A stretch of 64,000 nt of DNA from CAVPCY01 sp963770765. Its GTDB lineage: Bacteria; Actinomycetota; Coriobacteriia; Anaerosomatales; PHET01. The position numbers and the translations under genes were made by a program. Positions 15,408 to 25,030 of the stretch are shown piece after piece. A model generated the notes under the pieces. It saw nothing but the letters and a program-made list of their open reading frames with translations. It had not been told where the DNA came from and searched no databases. How positions within the stretch are numbered: position 1 is the stretch's first letter; every line of letters begins with the position of its first letter. The stretch spans positions 11,357 through 75,356 of the forward strand of contig CAVYQS010000016.1 in assembly GCA_963770765.1 (NCBI GenBank). The letters run 5' to 3'.

Positions 15408-16124
15408 GTGGCCAAGAACTACCGAGCAAGCGTGAGAGCGGTGGACACCTGCGGCGACATGGCGACGCTCTCACTCACGAGGCCCGATGGGTTCGAGTTC
15501 GAGGCAGGACAGTGGCTGCGTCTCGCGCTCCCGGTGGGCGGGGGTGTGGCGACCAAGACGTTCACGATAGCCTCGGCGCCCGCAGATGAACTGCTCGAGA
15601 TCACCACCCGGCTCTCCGGTTCCCCGTACAAACGGGTGCTCGCTTCGCTGGGCCCCGGCGCGGATGTCGATCTGTCCGGTCCCGGCGGCCGTCTGCGTCT
15701 TCCGGGGGGACTGACCGGTGCTGTGTTCCTCGCGGGCGGCGTGGGCATCACCCCGGTGCGAAGCATGCTCCGCGATGCGGTGGGCTCGGGCCGGAGCTTC
15801 TCGGACGCCGTGATCGTCTATGGGAACCGCGATCCCTCATGCGTCGCATACGCCGAGGAGCTCAAGGCCATGCGGCCTGCCGGCGTGCGCGTGGTCGACG
15901 TCTTCGAGGAGGCACCCGCGAGCTGGGACGGGGCGCGGGGGTTCATCACCGCGCAGATCGTGCGCGAGATCGTGGACCCGGCTGACGACGGGTTGTTCTT
16001 TGTGACAGGCCCACCCATGATGGTCGAGGCGATGAGGCGGGTCCTCGACGAGCTCGGGGTCTCGGACGACCGCCGCGTGGTCGAATCGTTCGGGCCCGTC
16101 GACCGAGCAGCGACAGATGCGTGA
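15408..16124 (+). CDS. Ferredoxin-NAD(P)H reductase-like flavoprotein
   Basis: 238 residues in the FNR fold. FAD-binding FTIASAPAD (RxYS-like) lies in the first half and the NAD(P) domain has GGVGITPVRSML and VTGPPMMVEAM. No iron-sulfur motif, so it needs an external donor or acceptor. GTG 15408 follows AGGAGGGG. Divergent from the molybdopterin oxidoreductase. Confidence 0.9.
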   Translation: MAKNYRASVRAVDTCGDMATLSLTRPDGFEFEAGQWLRLALPVGGGVATKTFTIASAPADELLEITTRLSGSPYKRVLASLGPGADVDLSGPGGRLRLPGGLTGAVFLAGGVGITPVRSMLRDAVGSGRSFSDAVIVYGNRDPSCVAYAEELKAMRPAGVRVVDVFEEAPASWDGARGFITAQIVREIVDPADDGLFFVTGPPMMVEAMRRVLDELGVSDDRRVVESFGPVDRAATDA

Positions 16125-16188
16125 TGTTGGGGGAAACTAGAAGAAGACACCGGACTCGAGAGGGTCGCTTACCGGAGGGGAGCGAGTA

Positions 16189-16581
16189 ATGGAACTGCTT
16201 GCCAAGACCTGCAAGTCCGAGCAGATGAATGCTCAGCGGATCTTCGCCCGCGTGTTCGTTGTGGTGGGCGGGTTGTTCTGGGTCTTCATGGCGTGGGGGG
16301 CTTCGTGGGCCTATCAGGGGGCTCCTCTCACCGTCGCGCTGGGCGGCGCTCTGATCTACGCCGCGGCGATCGCGGTGATCTTCGTCATCGGGCTGTTCTA
16401 CGAGAACCTCGCCGCGGCGATCCTCGGCCTCGGCGCGATCGCGGTCGTCGTGTACGGAGTGGTGATGGGCTGGGAGGTCGGCGTGTGGGGCACGGTGTTC
16501 TTCTTCTTCATCCTGCCCATGCTGATCGCTTCCGGCCTGTACTTCCTGGCGGCACGCATGCAGAAGATCTGCGGCCTGTAG
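16189..16581 (+). CDS. Small four-helix membrane protein
   Basis: 130 residues with four hydrophobic helices and one cysteine near each end (KTCKSE and QKICGL). ATG follows GGAGGGGAG. Family not recognised. Stand-alone unit closed by a terminator. Confidence 0.8.
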   Translation: MELLAKTCKSEQMNAQRIFARVFVVVGGLFWVFMAWGASWAYQGAPLTVALGGALIYAAAIAVIFVIGLFYENLAAAILGLGAIAVVVYGVVMGWEVGVWGTVFFFFILPMLIASGLYFLAARMQKICGL

Positions 16582-16611
16582 GGTCAAGGGATACGCGGTC
16601 AGGTACGAACC

Positions 16612-16637
16612 GAGGAGCCCTTCGAGGGCTCCTCTTT
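16612..16637 (+). terminator. Rho-independent terminator
   Basis: GAGGAGCCC (16612-16620) and GGGCTCCTC (16626-16634) around TTCGA, followed by TTTC. Confidence 0.8.
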
Positions 16638-16728
16638 CGTTCCCGACAGGTTCTACGCGTCGCGAGGACGCCGCGAGATAACGCGCACGATCGTCACGGC
16701 CGATGCGCATCAGACTCAGATGGGCACA

Positions 16729-16757
16729 TTGGCTTGGCCAGCGATTTAACGTAGAAT
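16729..16757 (+). promoter_or_regulatory. Sigma70-type promoter
   Basis: -35 TTGGCT (16729-16734), 17-base spacer, -10 TAGAAT (16752-16757), giving a leader of about 95 bases to the TTG at 16858. Confidence 0.65.
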
Positions 16758-16857
16758 AAGGGATGGCGATGCGACGGCCGCCGCCCGCAACTCACTCTGG
16801 CGATCCCGGACTCATCGGTGCTGCTCAGCGCGCTCAACAGAAGGACGGTCACCCGCC

Positions 16858-17217
16858 TTGTACGACCTCGAAGGGGTCCTGAGCCCGTCGGTCATAGAGT
16901 TCGTCGAGAACCATGTGGATTCGTTGCTCGCGTGGGACATCCTCGTGTACTTCCACCGTAACCCCGAGGCCACGATGGACACCGATTCGCTGGCGTCGCG
17001 ACTCGGGCGCCGCGCGGAGGAGATCGAGCCCGAGATCACCACCATGTGCCAAGGGCGGATCCTCGAGTGTGGCGGAGGGACCATCCATTACGCACCCACG
17101 CCAGAGCTGAGAACCCAGGTCACGGAGTTCGTACAGGCGTGCCAGGACCGCGATCAGAGGCTCGCCCTCATCGCCCTGGTCCTTCAGCGCATCGGTCGGC
17201 CGTTCGGCGAAGCGTAG
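16858..17217 (+). CDS. Small soluble protein, possible winged-helix
   Basis: 119 residues from TTG 16858, preceded by AGAAGGA. The middle (STDSLASRLGRRAEEIEPEI-like region) looks like a helix-turn-helix followed by a beta-wing (GGGTIHYAPT), as in winged-helix proteins, and the tail is helical. Function unknown; DNA binding is inference. It has its own promoter. Confidence 0.72.
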   Translation: MYDLEGVLSPSVIEFVENHVDSLLAWDILVYFHRNPEATMDTDSLASRLGRRAEEIEPEITTMCQGRILECGGGTIHYAPTPELRTQVTEFVQACQDRDQRLALIALVLQRIGRPFGEA

Positions 17218-17286
17218 GCGCTGGCAGACGGTTCCGAGATCACTCGGGTGCGGGTCGGGTCCTCGAATGCTGGTAATCTGTCCAGC

Positions 17287-18609
17287 ATGGGAAACATAGG
17301 GGTTCAGGCACTACTGATTCTCGTCCTCGTGGCACTCAACGGGTACTTCGCGGCGGCCGAGATCGCACTCATCAGCGCTCGCAGGGCCGCCCTCCAGAAG
17401 CGCGCGGAGGAAGGGTCGTCGGGCGCCCGTTCCGCGCTTGCCCTCACCGACAACCCGACGCGGCTGCTGGCGACGATCCAGGTGGGCATCACGCTGGTCG
17501 GGATGCTCGCGGCGGCAGCTGCCGCGGTGTCGCTCGCTCAGCCGATCGAGGCGTGGCTCAGAGGTCTCGGCATCCCGTGGGTCACCGGCATCGCTGCGGG
17601 ACTCTCCGTCCTTCTCGTCACCTTGGTCGTCTCCTACCTCACGCTGATCTTCGGAGAGCTGGTTCCCAAGCGGTTGGGACTGCAGCGGGCCGAGCGGGTC
17701 GCTGTGAGCGTGGCAGGCCCGATCACGGTGCTCGCCAAAGCCACCGCACCGGTCGTGTGGTTCCTCTCGGCGTCGACGTCGGTCGTCGCCCGGGCGATCG
17801 GGATCAAGACCGAGGGTGGGCGTCCGGGTGTCTCGGAAGAGGAGATCAAGCTGCTCGTGACCGAGCAGGGGAGCCTGCTCGAAGAAGAGAAGCGCATGAT
17901 CCACGAGATCTTCGAGCTGGGCGACACCGTCGCGCGGGAGATCATGGTCCCGCGCGTCGACATGGCGCTGGTCGAGGACACGTCGACCGTGCGCAATGCG
18001 ACCGAGATCATGCGGGGCACCGGGTACTCCAGGCTCCCGGTCTACCACGAGGATCGCGACCGTATCGTGGGGATCACACTGCTCAAGGACCTCGTGGGCC
18101 CTCTCGCCGAGTCGCGCGGCGACGACCTCGTCACCGACCACATGCGCGAGCCGATCTTCGTACCGGAGACCAAGGGCATCTTGCCGCTCCTGTCGGAGAT
18201 GCAGGTGCACCGCAACCAAGTCGCGATCGTCGTCGACGAGTACGGCGGGACCGCCGGCCTGGTGACCGTCGAGGACATCGTCGAGGAGGTCGTGGGCGAG
18301 ATCGCCGACGAGTTCGACCGGGACCACCGGTACGTCACCACGATCGGCGAGGGCGAGTGGATCATCGACGGTCGCCTGCCGATCGAGGACGCCCTTTCGC
18401 TCGGCCTGCCCGTCGAGGAGTCCGACGAGTACGAGACGATCGCGGGCTGGCTGCTCGCCGAACTCGGTCACATCCCCGTTCCCGGCGAGAGACATGCGGT
18501 GAGTGGGTACGAGTTCAGAGTGCAGGCGATGCGGAGAAGACGTGTCGCCCGCCTGCGAGTGAGTACCGTGAGATCCTCTCCGTCCAAGGAAGCCGACGAT
18601 GACCGATAA
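17287..18609 (+). CDS. CNNM/CorC (HlyC)-family membrane protein with CBS pair
   Basis: 440 residues: a DUF21 transmembrane domain (about 5-180; NGYFAAAEIAL, FGELVPKRLGL), two CBS domains (about 205-330; VPRVDMAL, VDEYGGTAGLVTVEDIVEE) and a C-terminal transporter-associated CorC_HlyC domain. Family members act in Mg2+/Co2+ handling. No ribosome-binding site precedes the ATG and a TAATCT -10-like element lies about eight bases upstream, so the message may be leaderless. The final 11 bases overlap the next gene. Confidence 0.92.
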   Translation: MGNIGVQALLILVLVALNGYFAAAEIALISARRAALQKRAEEGSSGARSALALTDNPTRLLATIQVGITLVGMLAAAAAAVSLAQPIEAWLRGLGIPWVTGIAAGLSVLLVTLVVSYLTLIFGELVPKRLGLQRAERVAVSVAGPITVLAKATAPVVWFLSASTSVVARAIGIKTEGGRPGVSEEEIKLLVTEQGSLLEEEKRMIHEIFELGDTVAREIMVPRVDMALVEDTSTVRNATEIMRGTGYSRLPVYHEDRDRIVGITLLKDLVGPLAESRGDDLVTDHMREPIFVPETKGILPLLSEMQVHRNQVAIVVDEYGGTAGLVTVEDIVEEVVGEIADEFDRDHRYVTTIGEGEWIIDGRLPIEDALSLGLPVEESDEYETIAGWLLAELGHIPVPGERHAVSGYEFRVQAMRRRRVARLRVSTVRSSPSKEADDDR

Positions 18610-19807
18610 CGGCGAGTACGAACCCGGCGTCCAGACCCAGACCCCTCCGGCGGCGCCCCCTGTGCCCCCTGTACCGCCGCCTGGCCACGGCGCTTCGCAA
18701 TCCCCCGGTCGCCCGGGCAAGGGCGGCGGAGGAGGCGTGACGGCCGGTGTGGTCTTGATCCTCGTGGGCGTAGGGTTGCTGGTCGCCCGCTTCGCTCCCG
18801 GATTGAGCCTGTGGCAGTTGTGGCCCCTCTTCGTGATCGTCCCGGGGGCGGTCCAGTGCTTCACTCCCGGCAGCGACGGGTGGAACGTGCACCGGTTCTT
18901 CGATGGGCTCGTGACCGTCTCGATCGGGCTGTTGCTGTTGGCGAACACCACGGGATTCATCTCGTGGAGCGTGTGGTGGGAAGTGCTCCAGTTGTGGCCG
19001 GTCCTGCTCATCTCTGCGGGTCTCGGGATTCTGGGCAAGGCGGTGGGGCAGACGTGGCTGCGCGTGCTGGGCACCCTCGTCGTCATCGCGGCCCTGGCGA
19101 TCGCCGCAGCGAGCTCACTCGCTTCTTCGTCCGTCCCCGGATTCACCTTCTCGGGCGCCGAGGAGTTCGCCTTCGAGGAGCCACTGGGTGCGGGTACGGA
19201 TGCCACGCTGTCGCTCGATTCGGGCGTCGGCGAGATCGAGATCGACAGCATCCGCGCTCGCGAGGTCCGCATCGACGGCTCGTCGCCGTTCGGCGAACCG
19301 CGCTTCGAAGTGCTGCGCTCGAACTCGACCTCAGAGGTGGAGTTCGCGCTCACCGGCGAGGGCGGGGTGTCGGCGTTTCCCGGCACACCGGCCACGCGCG
19401 TGAGCACGTCGCTCTCAGAGCAGCTGCCGTGGGAGATCGAGGTCGACTCGGGTGTGTCCACGCTCGAGGCGGACCTGTCGGATCTCGAGGTGAGCCGCTT
19501 CCAGCTCAAGACCGGTGTCTCGAGCAACACGGTCAGGCTCGGTGACGCCCCCGGTTCCACCGATGAAGGTGTCGTCATCATCGACGCGGGTATCGCGTCG
19601 GTGAAGGTGCTCGTCCCCAGCGACGCCGAGGTCCGGGTCGAGACCCAAAGCGGCCTGACGGGGGTCGACATCTCGCAGCTGCTCGACAAGACGAACCAAC
19701 GCGAGTGGCAGACGCCGGGGTTCGATTCCGCGCGCGCAGCCGGTCGGCCCGTGTGGGTCATCACGGCGAAGTCGGGGATCGGCTCGTTCGCGGTGGACAC
19801 CTACTAG
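18599..19807 (+). CDS. LiaF-like envelope-stress membrane protein
   Basis: 402 residues: a proline-rich cytoplasmic head (about 1-45), four membrane helices in the LiaI/LiaF-type arrangement (about 47-175) and a C-terminal beta-helical domain (about 180-402) typical of LiaF/DUF2154-like proteins. LiaF proteins tune cell-envelope stress signalling. A PspC-domain gene follows ten bases after the stop, supporting an envelope-stress role. Confidence 0.82.
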   Translation: MTDNGEYEPGVQTQTPPAAPPVPPVPPPGHGASQSPGRPGKGGGGGVTAGVVLILVGVGLLVARFAPGLSLWQLWPLFVIVPGAVQCFTPGSDGWNVHRFFDGLVTVSIGLLLLANTTGFISWSVWWEVLQLWPVLLISAGLGILGKAVGQTWLRVLGTLVVIAALAIAAASSLASSSVPGFTFSGAEEFAFEEPLGAGTDATLSLDSGVGEIEIDSIRAREVRIDGSSPFGEPRFEVLRSNSTSEVEFALTGEGGVSAFPGTPATRVSTSLSEQLPWEIEVDSGVSTLEADLSDLEVSRFQLKTGVSSNTVRLGDAPGSTDEGVVIIDAGIASVKVLVPSDAEVRVETQSGLTGVDISQLLDKTNQREWQTPGFDSARAAGRPVWVITAKSGIGSFAVDTY

Positions 19808-19817
19808 GAGGAGCGAG

Positions 19818-20357
19818 ATGTCTGAGAACGAACGCCGCAACGACTGGAGCGTGTTCGGTGCCGTCGCCCTGATCGCGCTCGGTGTGTGGCTGTTGCTCGA
19901 CCGGTTCGACAATCCGCTCTTCGATGCGCTGAGGGATGCCTTCTCGTTCGCGTGGGGGCTCATGTGGCCGCTGCTGCTGATCGTGGCCGGTGTCGTGATC
20001 CTGCTGGTCGCACGCAACGGTCACCTCGGCCACTTCCAGGTCAAGGGCACGCGGCTGTACCGCTCCCGAACCGAGCGCATGATCGGCGGGGTCCTCGGCG
20101 GGCTTGGTGCGTATCTCGGCGTCGATCCCACGTGGGTGCGGATCGCCTATGTCGTTCTCGGTGTGATGACCGGGTTCCCGGCGATCATCGTCTACATCGT
20201 CGCCATGATCATCATCCCGGAGGAGCCTGTGGCCGCGCCGCAGCAGCCGCAGTGGCCGGGCGGGCCCGTGGGGACCGAGACGGTGCAGACGCCGCCGCCC
20301 GCGCCGCCGGTACCTACGCCGCCGCAGCCTCCGGTCACGCCGCCGGGCCAGGAGTAG
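19818..20357 (+). CDS. PspC-domain membrane protein
   Basis: 179 residues: two N-terminal hydrophobic helices similar to those of its neighbour, then a PspC domain (about 73-135; KGTRLYRSRTERMIGGVLGG, YLGVDPTWVRI) and a proline-rich tail. PspC proteins belong to the phage-shock/membrane-stress system. ATG follows GGAGGAG. Confidence 0.9.
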   Translation: MSENERRNDWSVFGAVALIALGVWLLLDRFDNPLFDALRDAFSFAWGLMWPLLLIVAGVVILLVARNGHLGHFQVKGTRLYRSRTERMIGGVLGGLGAYLGVDPTWVRIAYVVLGVMTGFPAIIVYIVAMIIIPEEPVAAPQQPQWPGGPVGTETVQTPPPAPPVPTPPQPPVTPPGQE

Positions 20358-20359
20358 CG

Positions 20360-21301
20360 GTGAGCTGGGAGATCGACGCCGCGCGGGCCACGCAGCCCGG
20401 CGAGGTCATCGACGCGCACGTCCACCTCTTCACGGTGGGGCTGCTTCAGGAGTATCTCGATAAGGACCCGACCGCCAACGAGCGCTTCCGAGAAGCCCTC
20501 AAGCAGCGCCGGTTCGGACGACGCAACGACGTGTTGCCCGACATGTCGCCCGAGCAGACCGCGTGCTGGTATGTCGAGCGGCTCAAGGCGGCCGGTGTCG
20601 CCAAGGCGCTTGTCGTCTCGGTGGTCCCGGACAACCAGTGGACCCGTGATTTCCTGGTGGCGGCGAAGGGCAACGTCCATGCGCTCGCGGCGATCGACCC
20701 CCGTCTGCCCGATGCGCCCGAGTGGCTCGAGAAGGAGATGGCGGCGGGGTTCCGTGGCGTGAAGCTGTTGCCGGTGAACCGCTCCTATCGGCTGAGCGAT
20801 CCGGAATGCCGGCCGTTCTTCGAGAAGGCGAACGAGCTGGGCGCCAATCTGATCATCCACTACGGAGTGACCGTCGACCCCGGTGGCGACCTGGGTTACG
20901 CGGACCCGATCGATCTGTCGCCGGTGGCCCGCGACTACCCGGACCTTCACTTCGTGATCGCGCATTTCGGGGCGGGCTGGCTCGACAGCGTGCTTCGGCT
21001 CGCCTACCAGTGCAAGAACGTGAGCGTGGACACGAGCGGGACGAACAACTGGATGGACTACTACGTGCCCAAGATGACGCTCGCCGAGGTCTTCGAGCGG
21101 TGCCTCACGGCGATGGGCCCGGAGCGCATCATGTTCGGGACCGACAGCAACACCACGGTGCCCTACCGCACCTGGATCCGGTTCATGCAGCAGCGCACGC
21201 TCGAGGAGATGGGGTTGTCCGAGAACGATCGCGACCTCATCTTGCGTGGCAACGCCGCCCGGGTGTTCCGGCTCGATGAGCCGTTGCTCCCCGGCGTCTG
21301 A
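20360..21301 (+). CDS. Amidohydrolase-family TIM-barrel protein
   Basis: 313 residues. The N-terminal metal motif IDAHVHLF, KLLPVNRSY, a histidine in IIHYGV, IAHFGAGW and FGTDSNTT match the amidohydrolase-2 fold (decarboxylases and hydrolases such as ACMSD). GTG 20360 follows CAGGAG, two bases after the previous stop. Substrate not predictable. Confidence 0.88.
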   Translation: MSWEIDAARATQPGEVIDAHVHLFTVGLLQEYLDKDPTANERFREALKQRRFGRRNDVLPDMSPEQTACWYVERLKAAGVAKALVVSVVPDNQWTRDFLVAAKGNVHALAAIDPRLPDAPEWLEKEMAAGFRGVKLLPVNRSYRLSDPECRPFFEKANELGANLIIHYGVTVDPGGDLGYADPIDLSPVARDYPDLHFVIAHFGAGWLDSVLRLAYQCKNVSVDTSGTNNWMDYYVPKMTLAEVFERCLTAMGPERIMFGTDSNTTVPYRTWIRFMQQRTLEEMGLSENDRDLILRGNAARVFRLDEPLLPGV

Positions 21302-21325
21302 GCGTTCACAAAGGAGGAGGGCCCG

Positions 21326-22114
21326 ATGACCCCCGATGCCAAGATCGCGCCTCAGAGCGACTACGACACGTTCGTGAACTGGGACAAGCGCCTCGCCAAC
21401 GAGGGCCCCTTCTTCCGCGAGCTGTTCGAGCGCGAGGGCGTTCGCCGGGTGATCGACGTCGGGGCGGGAAGCGCGCGCCACTCCATCATGTTCGCGACGT
21501 GGGGACTCGACGTGGTCGCGGTCGACCCTGATGAGTCCATGCTCGAGCAGGCGCACGCCAACGCCGAACGCTTCGTCGACGAGATAGCCGCGAGCAGCGG
21601 CTCGCTCGAGATCGTGAAGGGCGGATTCGGGGAACTGCACCGCCTCGACCTCGAACAGGCGGATGCGGTGGTCTGCACCGGCAACGCCCTGCCGCACGTC
21701 GCCGGTCGCGACGGGTTGACCGAGGCGCTCGCGGACTTCGCCTCGGTGCTCGTGCCGGGCGGGGTGCTCGTGTTGCACCTGCTCAACCACGGAAGGCTGC
21801 TGGCGAAGCGCCCGCGGGCGATCCCCCCCAAGGTCGTCGAGGCGGACGGCACCACGATGGTCTTCGTGCGGGTCATCGACTATCCGGAGGGTGACGCGTT
21901 TCTCGACTTCGACTTCGTGACGCTCGTCCGCGATTCCGCGGGGGCCTGGGAGGTCACGAGCCGCAGGTCTCCACACACCGCGGTTCCGGTGAGCGTGCTC
22001 GAGTCCGAGCTGCCGTGCGCGGGCTTCGGCCGCATCGAGGTCTTCGGCGGGCACGACCGGCATGCGCTCACCGACGCCGACGAGAGCGTGATCGTGGTCG
22101 CTCGGCGAGGGTGA
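21326..22114 (+). CDS. Class I SAM-dependent methyltransferase
   Basis: 262 residues. Motif I VIDVGAGSARHS, acidic motif II VAVDPDESM and motif post-II DAVVCTGNALPHV are present. The N-terminus YDTFVNWDKRL resembles glycine/sarcosine-type methyltransferase relatives. ATG follows AAAGGAGGAG. Substrate unknown. Confidence 0.9.
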   Translation: MTPDAKIAPQSDYDTFVNWDKRLANEGPFFRELFEREGVRRVIDVGAGSARHSIMFATWGLDVVAVDPDESMLEQAHANAERFVDEIAASSGSLEIVKGGFGELHRLDLEQADAVVCTGNALPHVAGRDGLTEALADFASVLVPGGVLVLHLLNHGRLLAKRPRAIPPKVVEADGTTMVFVRVIDYPEGDAFLDFDFVTLVRDSAGAWEVTSRRSPHTAVPVSVLESELPCAGFGRIEVFGGHDRHALTDADESVIVVARRG

Positions 22115-22120
22115 TGGCGC

Positions 22121-22798
22121 TCAGTCCGTGACGGTCGGACCCAGCCTGCAGGTTCGGCCCAAGGCCGCATCGCACAGCCCCACGGGGACCGTCATCCCCT
22201 GCGGTGCACAGGCGCTCCTGAGCTGCCGAAGCTCAGCGTAGAGGTGGCAGAGCGGAAGGCCGGCGACGTTCTGGTAGCACTCGTCTTCGGTGACCTGCGC
22301 CACCTGAGCTTCGATGTTGTAGGCTCCCGCGCACCCCATGAAGGTGCCCATCGCCATCCACGCTTCGATCCGGCAGTCCGAGAGCGGCTGCATCGTGACG
22401 CTGGTGACCGCCGAGAAGGTCGCTGGTTCGGCGTCGTCGGGACACAGTACGGCGCACCCGGTGACGACCTGGTGGGTGCGACCCGACAGCGCGCGGAGCA
22501 TCCGCCACGCATCCGGCTCGTCTCGAGGCTTGCCGAGCACGGCGCCGTCGAGCACGACGATGGTGTCGAAGCACAGCGTGAGCGCGTCGGCACCATGCCC
22601 CTCGAGTCTCGCAGCGGCCGCCTTCTCGGCGGCAAGGCTCTCGGCGAGTGCACGCGGGTCGCTCGCGAGAGGAGAGTCGAGGTCCTCGGGGGTGTCCACG
22701 TGCGTGCTCTCGAAGGGGACGCCCAGCCACTCGAGAAGCCGTCGCCGACGCGGTGACTGAGAAGCCAACAGCAGGGCGGTGGGGGTGCGAGGTTCCAT
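22121..22798 (-). CDS. maf: Maf nucleotide pyrophosphatase
   Basis: 225 residues. SQSPRRRRLL is the Maf phosphate-binding signature, followed by CFDTIVVLDGAVLGKP, with the catalytic aspartate, and AGAYNIEAQ. Maf proteins hydrolyse non-canonical or modified NTPs to the monophosphates. The C-terminus is about 25 residues longer than average. Convergent with the methyltransferase gene. Confidence 0.93.
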   Translation of the reverse strand: MEPRTPTALLLASQSPRRRRLLEWLGVPFESTHVDTPEDLDSPLASDPRALAESLAAEKAAAARLEGHGADALTLCFDTIVVLDGAVLGKPRDEPDAWRMLRALSGRTHQVVTGCAVLCPDDAEPATFSAVTSVTMQPLSDCRIEAWMAMGTFMGCAGAYNIEAQVAQVTEDECYQNVAGLPLCHLYAELRQLRSACAPQGMTVPVGLCDAALGRTCRLGPTVTD

Positions 22799-22918
22799 CG
22801 GCCCATGGTAGCGCAGGACGGGCGCGCGAAGGGAGCGCGTGCCGAGGGGGGACTGCGCCTATAATGAGCGGGACGGATGCGGGCCCGACCGGTGTGGTGA
22901 GCGAGGAGGACCTGGAGC

Positions 22919-25030
22919 GTGTGCGCAGCATCCCACACAGACACGGTGCCAGACGTCGTCGAGCGCTTCCTCAAGGCCCTGATCGTGGCGAACAAGGCGG
23001 TGGGGCTCTACCCGCCTTCGAGTACGATTCCGCGCGACACCTCTGAGGAAGCCGCTGCGGTCTTGCGCGAGGCGCTGAGGGAACGCTCCGAGCTCGTCTT
23101 GGGAGTCACCAAGGAGGGGATGACCTTCGACGGTGCGGTCATCGTCCAGGGCAGAGCCGCCTACGCCAACTTCGCGCTCGAGCTGTACAACCGACGGCTG
23201 GCAGAGGTCCGCTTCCATGTGGGCACCTCGTCCCAGGACATTCTGGCGCTGCTCTCGGTCGTCAAGCTCGGTCCCGCGGAGATAGACGAGGCAGGGGGCT
23301 TCGAGAGCCGGCTGTGGGAGCGCAACGTCACGTCGATAACCGTCACCGAAGTGCGCGTGACGATCGTCGATGCCCACGCACACGGCGACGCGCCCCTCAC
23401 TCGTGCGCAGATCGACCATGCGCTGGGTCTCGCGCAGTCCGGCAGGGGGCGCGACAAGATCGTGCTCGAGCGTTTTCTGGGCGATCCGGCCGCGGTCGCC
23501 GAGTATCTGGGTTCGCTCTACGAAGAGACGGGGTCGGTCACTCAGGTGGCAGCGCGCTTCTCCTTGCTGGCGGCGATCGCTGAGGCCGGCGTCGAGTTCG
23601 AGGTGAGCGTGCCGCGCACCCTGGCCGATGCACTGTCGTGCATCGACGCCACGCTGCGTTCGGGTCTGCTGCTCGACGACATCCTGCCCGAAGCTCGCGA
23701 GAACGAGCAGCTCGCCGACGTCCTCCGTCAGATCGAGGTCGATGACGTCTTCCGGATGATCACCGCCGGTGTCGACCCCAACGACCCGCCGATCGGCTCG
23801 CTTGCCCGCGCCGTGCGTCAGGTCGAGGCGCTGTCTATGGGAAGTCCCGGCGACATCGAGTCCGCTGCGGGAGCTGCGATGCACGCGGCGGGGATGAGTG
23901 AGTCGGCGGTCTCGGATGTGCTGAGCTCCGCTCGGCCCACGAAGGTCACGATCAGACCTCTTCACGTCGAGCCGGAGCAAGAGGATGCGCCGACGGTCGT
24001 CACGCACGCGTTCACACCGCTCACCGACGACGAACTCGCGATGCTCCCGGAGCTCGAAGAGCTGCGCCGGGAGGCCGCACGCGGCGTCACCGACGGCGAC
24101 GTTGCGCTCGCGTTGGTGGCGCTCGTCGCCGCCGACGCGCGCCAGGACCGCTTCGCCGAGACGATGACGTCGCTCGACGCCGCGCTGAACCTCGTGGTCG
24201 AACGCGGAGAGATCGATGCCGCGGCCGATGTCGCCGAGGCGCTGGGTGCGGCCGCGTGCGACCCGGGGTTCACCCAGGACCAGAAGGACCGCCTCGAGGC
24301 GGCGGTGGCGCGTCTGGCCAAGCCGAGCGATGTCAAGGCGATCGTCGCGACGCTGCGAACGAGTCCGGCAGACAGCCCCGAGCACTCGTCGGCGGCGCGC
24401 CTGCTGGAGTCCCTCGGACCGCGTGCGATCGAGCCCATGTTCGAACAGCTTGCCGACGAGCAGGAGATGGCCGCTCGCAAGTCGCTCATCGACCTGCTCT
24501 CGGGGATCGCGCCGCGCTACATCACCGAGGTGGGCGAACGCGTCGCCGACAACCGCTGGTATGTCGTTCGCAACGTCGTGTCGATTCTCGGCGCGACCCG
24601 CTCTTCCTCGGCGATTCCGTACCTGGAGCGAACACTGAGGAATCCCGAGCCGCGCGTGCGCCGGGAGACCATCCGGGCACTGGCCAACATCAACGACCGT
24701 TTCGCTCACCAGATGCTCGTATCGGCACTCACCGATGAAGACCCGCAGAACGTCCAGCTCGCTGCGCGCTACCTGGGAGCCGCTCGCGTCGACTTCGCGA
24801 TACCGGCGCTGGAACGCGTAGCCAAGGGCGAAGGGTACGGCAACCGCGACGCAGGACCGCGGGTCGAGGCGATCGAGGCGCTCGGCCGGATGGGCGCGGT
24901 CAGCGCCTTGCCCACGCTCGAGGCGCTCGCGGGAAGGCGCTCGCTGCTCCAGGGCGGCAAGATGAGAGAGATCCGTACGGCTGCCGAGGCGGCGGTCCAG
25001 CGCGTGAAGACACGGGGAGGCACGGCGTGA
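22919..25030 (+). CDS. HEAT-repeat protein with signalling-type N-terminal module
   Basis: 703 residues from GTG 22919, preceded by GAGGAGGA. The first 150 or so residues form a module (KALIVANKAVGLYPPSS, FDGAVIVQGR, LYNRRLAEVRFH) like those preceding HD-GYP domains. The C-terminal half (about 440-700) is a run of HEAT-like repeats (ARRLLESLG, VRRETIRALANI, AARYLGAARVD, RVEAIEALGRMGAV). It overlaps the HD-GYP gene, which starts with a related module. Likely a scaffold or regulator in the same pathway. A TATAAT lies at 22860-22865. Confidence 0.85.
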   Translation: MCAASHTDTVPDVVERFLKALIVANKAVGLYPPSSTIPRDTSEEAAAVLREALRERSELVLGVTKEGMTFDGAVIVQGRAAYANFALELYNRRLAEVRFHVGTSSQDILALLSVVKLGPAEIDEAGGFESRLWERNVTSITVTEVRVTIVDAHAHGDAPLTRAQIDHALGLAQSGRGRDKIVLERFLGDPAAVAEYLGSLYEETGSVTQVAARFSLLAAIAEAGVEFEVSVPRTLADALSCIDATLRSGLLLDDILPEARENEQLADVLRQIEVDDVFRMITAGVDPNDPPIGSLARAVRQVEALSMGSPGDIESAAGAAMHAAGMSESAVSDVLSSARPTKVTIRPLHVEPEQEDAPTVVTHAFTPLTDDELAMLPELEELRREAARGVTDGDVALALVALVAADARQDRFAETMTSLDAALNLVVERGEIDAAADVAEALGAAACDPGFTQDQKDRLEAAVARLAKPSDVKAIVATLRTSPADSPEHSSAARLLESLGPRAIEPMFEQLADEQEMAARKSLIDLLSGIAPRYITEVGERVADNRWYVVRNVVSILGATRSSSAIPYLERTLRNPEPRVRRETIRALANINDRFAHQMLVSALTDEDPQNVQLAARYLGAARVDFAIPALERVAKGEGYGNRDAGPRVEAIEALGRMGAVSALPTLEALAGRRSLLQGGKMREIRTAAEAAVQRVKTRGGTA

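Noticed and set aside
17311..19800. 829-codon reverse-strand frame
   Set aside because: Opposite to the CorC and LiaF-like genes, whose domains are clear; composition is low-complexity Ser/Arg.
20192..22063. 623-codon reverse-strand frame
   Set aside because: Antisense to the amidohydrolase and methyltransferase; no recognisable domain.
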